DNA from: Litsea cubeba
Taxonomy: Eukaryota; Streptophyta; Magnoliopsida; Laurales; Lauraceae
Direction of reading: 5' to 3'
Length of the DNA: 64,000 bases
Assembly: GCA_012931725.1 (NCBI GenBank)
Contig: CM022944.1
Location: 70,412,737-70,476,736, forward strand
Shown here piece by piece: positions 55,792-64,000 of this stretch. Position 1 is the first letter of the stretch, and each line of letters opens with the position of its first letter. The notes beneath the pieces are model-generated. The model saw only the letters and a program-made list of their open reading frames with translations, was not told the DNA's origin and ran no database searches. The translations under genes were made by a program, and so were the position numbers.

Positions 55792-56082
55792 TTAATTACA
55801 TATCTATCGATGGGGCAGCGATCCTAATGATATAATCCCGTGCTAGCCTGGGGGCAGCTCGGCACCTACCCCTACCGAGGTCATATACTTATGCAAAATA
55901 TTGGGAAAGCAAAAACACGCATGACAAGAAAAACGACCCAGACATTAGCCAAAGGAAACTTGAGTTATATTGAATCTCTGTTCATTACATGAGACAACGG
56001 GTACAATTGAAAACAAGGAAGCAAGAAAGATACATCAAAAGCGAAGGCAATTACAAGCAAAATAAACAGAGTCGGTCCGAGG
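55792..56082 (+). other. Tat 3' region, spacer before the antisense gene
   Basis: No gene on the plus strand. It would be the 3' untranslated region of the antisense transcript; ATTACATGAGACAACGG-type A-rich sequence at 55900-56060 could hold its poly(A) signals on the minus strand. Confidence 0.4.
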
Positions 56083-56673
56083 TCACGTAGGGTCAGAGGC
56101 ATGAGGAGCGGCATCAGCTCTGATGTCGGTCCCAGCCTGATCGGCGTTAGCTTCCCCAGCAGCTGTTTCGCTGGCGATCATGGGAGGGGCGGGGTTCGGC
56201 ACTGGAGCTGGGTACGGAGGCGGATCCTTGAAGGACGGATGCCCTTCCAAGATCCCTGCCTCCTTCAAGGCGGAACACCATCCTTTTGCCCAGGCTTTGT
56301 CCCTCACCACGAGCACCCTGGCCTTATAGTACGCCGTCACTTGCGCCTTGGTGTCCTCGAAGACGGCGTTGCACTCAGATTCGAGCTTGGCCTCGGCTTC
56401 ATCCGCCCTCTTTGATTCGGCTTGGAGCTTGGCCTCGAAATCGTCTTTCAGCCTTTGCAGGGAAGCCTCGAGCTCGGCCACCTTCCTCCTCTCGGCCTCC
56501 GTCTCGTCCTTCGCCAGCTCAAGCCCCGCCTCGAACTCTCCTTCGGCCCTTGCCAATTTTTGAGTAACGGCGCCCGGGGCTTCCTCGAGGCCGTTCTTCT
56601 CCACGTTCAGCTCGGCGACCTCGACGCCGTACTTATATAGCCTGTCGGCTGCGACCATAGACTTCTGCACCGT

Positions 56674-56765
56674 CTGTCGAAGAAACAGGCATTCAGAAAG
56701 AAAATCAGAACAGTCGCCGAAATTAAACAACTTGACAAAAAGTTTAAAGGTTCGGATGAACTCAC
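56674..56765 (-). other. Intron 2 of the antisense gene
   Basis: Donor GTGAGT, acceptor TTTCTTCGACAG, 92 bases. It falls between complete codons and joins exon 2 to the coiled-coil exon. Confidence 0.75.
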
Positions 56766-57631
56766 CGCAAAGCACGACTGCAGCAGCGACAGTATCAACT
56801 TCGGGTCGCTATATCCGTCCAGTTGAGCCATGTCTCGAGGTAGGGCGCAGGCCCGCCTAAGCGCCTCGAGAACGAGGGGATCAACCTTCCGGAGAACACG
56901 ATCCTCCATCGTCATCGGTCTGCCCGGTTCGAGCACGAAGCTCGGTTCCCATGGGCGTGGGCCAGCGGATGGCGACGCCGCAACCGAGCTGGAACCCCCC
57001 TCGGTTCTCGGCCTTTTTTGCGGCCGGTTTTCCTCCTGCCTGACCTTGGCTGGGGGCGACCGAGCCTCCGGTTCAGCAGGACGGGAAGGGGTAGGGATCT
57101 CTGCCGCGGCCACGGGAGAAGCCGCCGGAGTCCCTGGAAGAGAAATCTCGAGGACGTCCGGATTCGAAGGCACCTGGAGGGCTTGGGCGTCGTCGACACC
57201 GAGTGCCAAAGTCTCGATGTCCTCGAAGGACATACACCTGGCACGCTGCATCTCTGAGCTCGGCGAAGGAGACCGAATAGTCTGACGCGGCCTTCCTCTT
57301 GAGGCCTCGCGTGGCCTCGACCCGGACGTAGAAGCCTGAGCGCCGGACGCGGCCCTGCTTTCGATGTCGGTCACAGCCCGCGAAGGCCCTTCCTCCTCGG
57401 TCCTGGCCCTTGGAGCAGCTTGTTCTCTCTCGGCCCCGGGCTCGGCTCCGTCCGAACTTCCTTCTCGGGACGGCTCGGTTGTACCCTTGATGTATCCACG
57501 GTACTTCGGCTGGTACCCTAACAGCGACCAAGCCGCCCTGCCCTCGTGACCGCTGTACCGCTTAACTTGTCGGAGCCAGGTTTCGTTCCTCGCCCAGATA
57601 TACCGGGCGGCCCGCCTCCTCTCCTTAACAG

Positions 57632-57719
57632 CTGCACAGCAAACAAAGATATCAGTTCGGCAAGATAGGAAAGAAAGAAGCATATGAAATATGTACAAAG
57701 GAAAGGAGATGGTATTTAC
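57632..57719 (-). other. Intron 1 of the antisense gene
   Basis: Donor GTAAAT, pyrimidine-rich end, acceptor TTTGCTGTGCAG, 88 bases. Splitting the codon after its first base restores exactly the frame of exon 2. Confidence 0.75.
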
Positions 57720-58244
57720 TTGGAATAGTCCCGAAGTGGCGGGGAATCCTGTAAGCTCTATCAGTGTCGGCTACGCCGAACTCCCAGTTACCCGAGACGT
57801 ATAGAAGATCGTCCCCGGCGTATTTACTTGAGTCCTCTAGGTAGCGAACGAAGCCCTCCCGACATGGCTTAGCCCGGAGATAATAGGCATCTCCAGAGTT
57901 GTATATGTCGTAGACGTCCTCGATATCGAAGACGCCGAGGTCAATGCCTAGGACTTCGTTAAGCTTGGCCGTGCCCATTACAATCTTGAAGACGTTGGGC
58001 AGCAGCTGACATGGGCAGAGGCACCAATGACTGAGACACCTCCTCAAAAGAGGATGAAGGGGGAAACGAACCCCACCTTCAGTCACAGCCACCAGCGGGA
58101 ACGGCATCCAGCCTCCCGAGAAGTCACGAAGGTTGATACCGTTAGGATCAGCCCCTTAACCTGGACATCGGCGGGGATCTCATATGTTGACCTAAATCCC
58201 TCAATCGCCGCCTCACTCTCTAACCAATGGCTGTAAATGCCCAT

Positions 58245-58817
58245 CTCTACCAAAATCTATGAGCAAGAAGAAACCCTACACCCTAAACTTACGGGAAAAG
58301 GCAGGAGGAAGAGAACTTACAAAGACAGGACCAGGGTTCATATTAGCAAAAGCTTAATCTCGGCAACACTCTTCTCAGGTAGATCTCTCTGAGCAATGTT
58401 CTCTTCTCCGGAATAAAGCATCAGCAGGGAAGAAGAAGAGCTTTACTACCCCATATATAAAGGAAGAAAGAAGGGCTTCCCCCCTTTTTTTAAACCCTTG
58501 GGACACACATTCCAAAATGCCTCCTAGGGTTCCGCGCGCGTCGCTTCGATCACTGGGCACATCCCCGATAAGCGGCGCACGTTCCCTCGATATGACTGAA
58601 CGACCAACCAGATAAGGACACGTGGTGCCGCCAGTATGTCCCCCGCATTAATTTGCAAGCATCATTTATTACCTCGGTCATTCAAAGCAACCACGGATGA
58701 AGGCCAAGCGTCAACAGCCGAAACCAAGATGAGTCCTACACCAGGAGGATTTCTCGTCTCATAGCTCCCGACCTCACAAAGATGGCAAACCCCGTGAGGT
58801 CAGAAGCTAGGGGCAAT
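58245..58817 (-). promoter_or_regulatory. Likely leader and promoter of the antisense gene
   Basis: On the minus strand a TTTATATATGG box (58452-58462) lies about 200 bases before the ATG, followed by a pyrimidine-rich leader and a possible leader intron (GTAAGT at 58320-58315 to GGTAG at 58247). The TATA-like box reads well on both strands, so direction is not proven. Ends in AGCTAGGGGCAAT, the plus-strand polypurine-like tract before the 3' LTR. Confidence 0.4.
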
Positions 58818-59554
58818 TGTGTGGGGATGTCTCCCGAAACACGAAGGTTACACTAACCTCGGCGCTCACATCTGCTAATCACGCCTTAAACTCGGCACAC
58901 GCTGCTCGCGCGCTATCCGAGCTCGAGACCGTCTCTGGTCTCGGGAACCCCCGATCACGGCGCCAAAGCCAGACCTTTATTCAAGATGGACGATAGCGGC
59001 TGTACTTCCAAGAGTACCCAGCTGGACCTGACAAAGCCATCTTGGCCGCCCCTCACTCCTGACAGAGCGGCATCCAACGGTTACGTCCCATCAGAGTATG
59101 GCTCCCAGCCAGGTCCGATGGGTGGACAGGCCCAAAAGTCAGCTATGGTAAGGTCCGATTAGACCAGCATTTATGCATTATGGGCTGATCGGACTGCCAT
59201 TTAATGTGTAATGGGCTGATGCGACAGCACCCCAAGGAGTGCTAGGACGTCATCATGAGTCCCGCCATGCAGCGTAGGTTCCTTATCTATAAATAAAGGA
59301 ACGATCTCCATCACTGGTACGCACTACCATAACCAGAGAGCTGCTACTCTGCCTCTCTTCTCTCTTATCTCTATCCGATTGCTCAGATCTCTTACTGACT
59401 TAGGCATCGGAGAGCCTTGTGCTGCCCACAGCCAGGGTCCTTTGACGTCCTTATCTTCCTCCCTTTCAGGTTCTCAGGCCATCCACCATCTTCAAAGGAG
59501 CATCAGACTCAACATAACTTCCATTACAAAGTCCGTAATATTTAGGCATTTACA
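58818..59554 (+). repeat. Tat element 3' LTR
   Basis: 737 bp, TGTGTGGGGATGTCTCCC to GCATTTACA. It has more base differences from the 5' LTR than a recent insertion would show, fitting the stop-riddled pol. Confidence 0.9.
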
Positions 59555-59559
59555 GTATC

Positions 59560-59835
59560 CATTATCAACTAATTGACCCACCGAAATCAAATTTATAGAT
59601 AGATGATGAACAAAATAAACATTCAATAGAGTGATGGGTGGTTGATAAGGAGTGGTAATCTCTATTCTCTAATGACCCTATGCGGGAGACAGACAAATGT
59701 TGGCCATTGGCAGTTGTGCTTGCTCGTGTCTGACATATGGTTGAGTCTCTTAGATTGTATTCTATAGAGGTCATATAATTTGAAGCACCAGAATCTAAGT
59801 ACCATGATGATGGTGAAATGGATGCAGAGAGAGCA
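59560..59835 (-). pseudogene. pol: Old Copia protease, decayed
   Basis: Active-site region WYLDSGASNYMTS at about 59810-59765 (minus strand), followed by DSTICQTRASTTANGQHLSV. Breaks occur before the Tat insertion point. The aspartic protease motif itself is intact. Confidence 0.8.
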
Positions 59836-60079
59836 GTGGGAGAACTTTACCGACTAGCAATACCCAAAAACGTGAAGGCAGGAGCTACCGAAGCATTAAT
59901 CATGCCCTGAATTTGTTTGAGAGTCATCATTACCTCACTTGAAGAGGCTTGGATGCAGCTAAATTGACTTGATCCCGGAGTACAACCTGAGTCTGGTCAG
60001 ATCCTAGCTATAACCGATCAATTTTCCTTGGAGGTCTCCTTGTTCATTTTGAGATAATGTGTCATGTCCTTTTGCAGTA

Positions 60080-60921
60080 GTTACAGGAATTCTTTTCTTA
60101 AAGTTGCATGCCGCATGTCCATATCCCTTGCATTCAAAGCATTGAATTTTCTGTTCATGTGCTGCTACGAGAGCCATTTCATTAGATGAAGTGGTAATGA
60201 AGGCCCTAGGTTCCTAATTAAGAGAATCCTGAGGCTGGAGTCAAATCTCCTCCTTGAGTACTTCTTGTATCCAAGTTAGGTGAAACCTCTCTATATTCAT
60301 CAATGCAGCCTGGACTAACTCAAATTCAGGTCTCAGGTTCATTAAGAACTACTAGCTGATTTGAGACTCCTCTTGTATCCTAAGCACATGAGAGAGTGAG
60401 CTTAAAGTCACATTGACAAGGATCACGGAATCCTTTTCTGTCATATAGCGACAAATCCACTATAGTAGTCTTGGACTGTTTTGTCTCCTTGATATTATTT
60501 GGCTAATTCAGTGTCCAAGTTGAATTTGTCATTCCTTATTTGTATGGCGGTACAGCTTTCTTAAGTGGTTCTACATGCCTGATGCTGTGGAAGAAGCTTG
60601 AAATGACAAAGCAATTGAAGAATCAGTTGAATTGAGAATCCATGTGACCACATCAGAGTTATTTTGACTCAAAAGTGGCCTAGGCTTTCTCTTCTGTTGG
60701 TATAGTAACAGTCCCATCAAGATATCCGGAAAGTCCTTGACCTTCCACAAAATGCTTGAGATAGAATAGAAGGACCGACTCATGTAGCTTTTACCATCGA
60801 AAGGACCCACAAGGGTTACATGGGGACAAAAGGATAGGTCGACAAGACCTACATGACATAAGAAGGGGAGGTTTTGTGTGGATAAATCCTGCAAGTTATA
60901 TGTTTTTGGATTATGTTGCAT
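60080..60921 (-). pseudogene. gag: Old Copia Gag, decayed
   Basis: An N-terminal gag domain piece at 60921-60571 (FDGKSYMSRS; VVTWILNSTDSSIALSF after a shift), broken middle, then a CCHC knuckle CFECKGYGHAACNF at about 60160-60100. Several stops and shifts. Order and strand fit the protease next to it. Confidence 0.72.
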
Positions 60922-60926
60922 AGAGA

Positions 60927-60938
60927 GCTTCTATACCA
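60927..60938 (-). other. Decayed Copia primer binding site
   Basis: Minus-strand TGGTATAGAAGC, close to the iMet site TGGTATCAGAGC, abutting the LTR end. Confidence 0.55.
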
Positions 60939-61397
60939 TGTTTTTCTTATGATAATTCCATTGATAGTTGAGCAGGTTTTACGATGTGCTGATAATAATG
61001 AGTAAAACCATGAATAGTGGGGGTAAAACTTAGAGGATATATTTTGTCTCTGGTTTCTATAGTAAAGATATGTTGATGGGAGTGTATGGTGCTCCCCACG
61101 ATGATCATGCCCGAGACGCAACTTGGCCTTCTCGGTGAAACATGAGGGGTCATAAAAAGTACAACACCCCCATACCTTTCTCCAGAATGCTGCACTGGAA
61201 CAAGAGATGTTTCGCCGGAATCCCCTCATCCGACCATTGGGATATCCTAGTAGAGGGACCCCTTCCCTCTTAGGGAATATATAGCCCGTGATATACCCAC
61301 TAAAAAGAACATACAATGGCTTGGAATTCCTGGGGCTTTGTACGATGGTCACCAGTCCCACAGCATCCTCTCCTGTTTTGCTGCGTGTCTGCTAACA
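60939..61397 (-). repeat. Old Copia 5' LTR (459 bp)
   Basis: Minus strand TGTTAGCAGAC to AAAAACA, with the primer site directly adjacent. The partner 3' LTR is not visible near 46361, so the boundary rests on TG/CA ends and the primer site. Confidence 0.55.
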
Positions 61398-62994
61398 GCA
61401 TTATCAGAACTTGAATTTTTCCAATCAGTTTGATCGGGTGAGTGTCTTTTTCTCAAATATCGCAGTGCGTGGTCTGTTCAGTAGTCCACAGATCCATCAG
61501 TGATCACAATTATAGGCTCTTATTCCATCTTCATCTCCATTACATTATGCAAGGAGAAACAAAAAGGGGCCAGAAACTCTTTTCTGCAGTTGGTATACCC
61601 CTTTTACCAAGTCGGTTTCAAAATCAGCAGGGCAAGAGTCCAACTACAGGCTATAGGAACCACGACTCTTCCCTTCCTTTCTTCACCAAAGACACAAATA
61701 TTGAGGCAGCCCTAAATGACACATGTGAAGCTTGCAATGCCCCAGGCTGCCACCTGCCGATGGCCGTACGACATGTTAGCTGACCGAGCTAACCGATGCT
61801 GACAGCAAAGTGACTCTGTCAGCTGTCTTGTCAATGTGCCACTGATCACATTGCTTCTCCCACCTTTCTGTGTTTCCCTACAATTTGGGCTGAATCTCTA
61901 TCAGGTCGGGTCCAGTCTGAATCATTGGATGGTCTTTATTGTCCTTGCTCTGCTGAAGTGACATCGTTTCTCCGTTGTTGGGTTGTCTTCAGGTCAGATT
62001 GGTTTTGACCTGACCTGTATTTGCATTCGCGCCTACTTGATGAATGTTCCCTCTTATGTGGGGATGTTGGCGTTTCCGACAATCAACTACTGCCTGGCCA
62101 ACTCCTGGTTGGGCGATTTCTCATGATGATTCCAATCTCATGTAAGCATGACGTTACTTTGTATTCACCATCAGATAAAGCCTTAAATATCTTATAAATG
62201 TAACTTCATTGTGGCTGTACCCTTTTGTTCGACATTGATAGGTGCCATCTAGAAAGTGAAAATCCGATAAGGCCCACTTTCCATCGCTGATCAGATCTCT
62301 TGATTGTTAGTGATAAGAGATTATTCACTGATATGAACCTGTTGTTATGCTGATCTTGATGGATAGTGATAGCCTGATAGGATGAGATGTTATTCACCCT
62401 AGATGAATTTTTGTTTTCCTTCAATCTAAAAAAGCTTGAATGTTCATAAAAATCATTATCATGAGGAGGAATAATATTGCAATCATGCTATTTAAAAGGA
62501 GGAAATGTAGAGAGCTCTTGAGACTTGAGCATGTGTAAGTGTGTCCATATGGTTTTATGCACCCACCCAATCATGTAATAAAATCCTTTTTGCCCAAAGC
62601 AATTTTAGAATCCTTTTAAAACTTGACTGACACGATGCATCCTTCCAAGTGTTGAGGACTTTGTCCTGTAACTTGAGGCCCTAGACGGTCTGTCCCTAAG
62701 TGCCCAGAGCAAGGAGCAGGAGCGGGGACGAGATCGGGAGCAGGAGTGCTGAAACGCTAAATTTTAAAATAATTATATGTCCGGAGCACCTCCGGAGCAC
62801 CTATACAACAAAGTGCTTGTAGGTTTATAAACAATTAAGTAATGGGCACAAATATATCTTATCCATATATTCAAATTTTAAAAATGAAAAAAAATTAATT
62901 TTGCAATTTGATCACATAAATAGGCAACAATTAATAAGTCAAAAGAAGTTTCTTCATTCAAAAGATAAATACGAAAATGCACAAAAACTAAAGA
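61398..62994. other. Unassigned region, no gene recognised
   Basis: 1.6 kb without a convincing frame. A plus-strand 113-codon frame at 61442-61783 has no known motif. CCGGAGCACC is duplicated at 62780-62800 next to a GGAGC-rich stretch, which could be another small transposon. Confidence 0.4.
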
Positions 62995-63215
62995 CTAGGA
63001 AGCATGGACACGTCAAAATAGGTGGCGTATCCGTATCCCGGACGTATCGGATACGGATACGCCCGGATACGCCATGGACACGTATGGGATACGTGTTTTT
63101 CGTATCGTAATTTATTTATTTTTTAATATATATCGGATACGTGCGGGATACGTCCCGACACGAGCGGGACACGCACGGTGACCGTCGGGACACGTCCCGG
63201 ACACGAAATTTGTTA
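62995..63215. repeat. GTATCC/GGATAC-rich inverted-repeat cluster
   Basis: Dense GTATCC, GGATAC and GGACACG motifs, with a perfect 13-bp inverted repeat GCGTATCCGTATC/GATACGGATACGC (63025-63037 and 63050-63062). Similar motifs lie inside the MITE at 47396-47515, so this is probably the subterminal part of a related hAT-like element. I could not find its ends. Confidence 0.55.
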
Positions 63216-63790
63216 TAAAGAGGGGGGGAAAGACTGAAGAGGAGAAAAAAAAAAAAAAAAAAAGGAACCCTAGAGCAGAAACCCCTAAAGCAGAAGCATC
63301 ACCTTAAGCTCGCCTCCATCCGCTGAACCCTGTTTCGACTCACAAGAAGGAAACGGAGAGCTGATGGCGAGTTCGATGAAGCAGGGACCTCGCTGCTGGT
63401 AGCTCGTCGTTGGTGCAGAGGTAGGTTTTCGTCCCTCCTCTGTCTACTTCTTTCTGCTGCGAACTTCTCTGTTTTTTTTTTTTTCCCCTTTTTTCTTCCT
63501 CTGGGATGGGGTTTTCCGACGAGGCCGAAGAGCGTTGGTTTGGTTTTGATTTTTTAGGTCTGAGACGGAAAGAGGGGAGATGGGGGATGGAATTTCGACG
63601 AACAACCAGTAGATGGGTTTCAATGAGGCCTGAGGGATGAATGCAGAGGGGTGAGGCTCTCCGGACGACGACGACCGACGGTGCTAGCGCTGCAAAATCT
63701 CGCCGTGCCAGGTAGCTCTCTCTCTGTGTCTCTTTCTTCAGTCTTCTGCTTGCTTCTTTTCTCTCTCAGTTCTGCTTTTCTTTTCTCTCT

Positions 63791-63848
<58 letters not shown>

Positions 63849-64000
63849 GGATGCTTGAACGGAGTAAAGGGTTTAGGGTTTCGTTTGGGCAAAGGGGAAG
63901 AGTGTCGGTTTGGAATTTGGATGAAGAGGGTTCAGTTGGGTTTTAGGCTTCGATGGATATGGGAATGGGGTTATCGTGGTCCTGGTGAGTAAATGGTGGA
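63216..64000. other. GC-rich leader-like region with a 56-base T run
   Basis: It begins AACCCTAGAGCAGAAACCCC after an A tract and has an ATGGCGAGTTCGATGAAG start at 63364 that stops after 13 codons, then GCAGAG|GTAGGT, a plausible splice donor at 63421. This could be the first exon of a host gene or a transposon leader; the window ends before it can be told. T run at 63792-63847. Confidence 0.35.

Larger units (their letters stand above)
56083..58244 (-). pseudogene. Spliced antisense gene of the Tat element
   Basis: Three minus-strand exons. Exon 1 from ATG 58244 to 57720 has one frameshift near 58107; intron 57719-57632 (CAA|GTAAAT to TGTGCAG|CT); exon 2 57631-56766; intron 56765-56674 (GCG|GTGAGT to CGACAG|AC); exon 3 56673-56083. 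Both junctions keep the frame (phases 1 and 0), giving roughly 614 codons after the shift. Exon 1 has GVRFPLHPLLRRCL and QLLPNVFKIVMG, like the plant putative gypsy-type transposon domain (Transposase_28). Exon 2 has VKERRRAARYIWARNE then a Ser/Pro/Arg-rich disordered part; exon 3 is a long coiled coil. Extra antisense ORFs with introns are known in Tat elements; their role is unknown. Confidence 0.8.
48683..59554 (+). mobile_element. Complete Tat-lineage Gypsy element with antisense gene
   Basis: 10,872 bp. LTRs at 48683-49447 (765 bp) and 58818-59554 (737 bp), primer site, gag, protease, RT, RNase H, a second RNase H, integrase, a 79-bp tandem repeat and a spliced minus-strand gene. Flanks GAATC (48678-48682) and GTATC (59555-59559) match at four of five bases, and the interrupted Copia frame resumes exactly across them. 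The second RNase H places it in the Tat group; Retand-like is my best guess. Confidence 0.92.
59555..61397 (-). mobile_element. Old Copia element, 5' half (LTR, gag, protease)
   Basis: Minus strand: LTR 61397-60939, primer-site remnant, gag and protease, broken off at 59555 by the Tat element. The protease-side frame resumes on the far side of the Tat insertion at 48677 without losing a base once one GATAC copy is removed. Confidence 0.8.

Noticed and set aside
56101..57549. Plus-strand frames opposite the antisense gene
   Set aside because: They lack splice logic and domains; the minus strand has compatible exons and introns.
63620..63892. Lys-rich and Phe-rich frames near the window end
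   Set aside because: They are produced by the 56-base T run.

Overview
This window is transposon-dominated nuclear DNA of a flowering plant. The signs are LTR retrotransposons of both Copia and Ty3/Gypsy type with plant tRNA-iMet primer sites (TGGTATCAGAGC), Tekay/Del chromoviruses, Tat-lineage elements with a second RNase H, hAT-type MITEs, and one plausible host exon that looks like the start of an IRX10-type xylan xylosyltransferase gene. The species cannot be fixed from the sequence.

Layout. 1-6456: a tandem LTR-internal-LTR-internal-LTR array of a non-autonomous Copia element that codes only a broken Gag (period 3013 bp; the first LTR is cut by the window edge). 6457-8840: minus-strand Gypsy gag debris, then a truncated Tekay-like LTR. 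8841-27997: a second array of the same form, built from a Tekay/Del chromovirus (three LTRs of about 3.05-3.10 kb and two 4969-bp internal regions). 27998-31822: 5' part of a minus-strand Tat element, cut inside reverse transcriptase exactly at the Tekay LTR. 31941-41888: a hairpin-forming inverted repeat, split by a structurally complete 9117-bp Copia element on the minus strand (32535-41651; equal 1672-bp LTRs, TSD ACCGG). 42067-42950: a solo Tat LTR with TSD AAAAT. 43350-43763: 5' leader with small uORFs and a first exon (signal peptide) of an IRX10-like gene, followed by intron-like sequence.

44753-46107: chromovirus integrase debris carrying a MITE. 46361-48682 and 59555-61397: one old minus-strand Copia element in two halves, interrupted by a 120-bp hAT-like MITE, an (AG)n tract, and a complete 10.9-kb Tat element (48683-59554). 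The Tat element has gag, protease, RT, RNase H, an extra RNase H and integrase (all broken), a 79-bp tandem repeat behind pol, and a spliced antisense gene of three exons whose introns have consensus borders and compatible phases. 61398-64000: unassigned sequence, a GTATCC-rich inverted-repeat cluster, and a GC-rich 5'-leader-like stretch with a 56-base T run.

How the parts relate. The order of events can be read from target-site duplications and interrupted reading frames: old Copia, then Tat insertion into it; hairpin element, then Copia insertion into that. In both tandem arrays the first and second units are nearly identical and the last LTR is more diverged, which points to duplication of a resident element by unequal exchange rather than independent insertions. 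Nearly all element proteins carry stops or frameshifts. The most informative features are the antisense Tat gene, the two parallel tandem arrays, the hairpin element, and the IRX10-like exon stranded among transposons.
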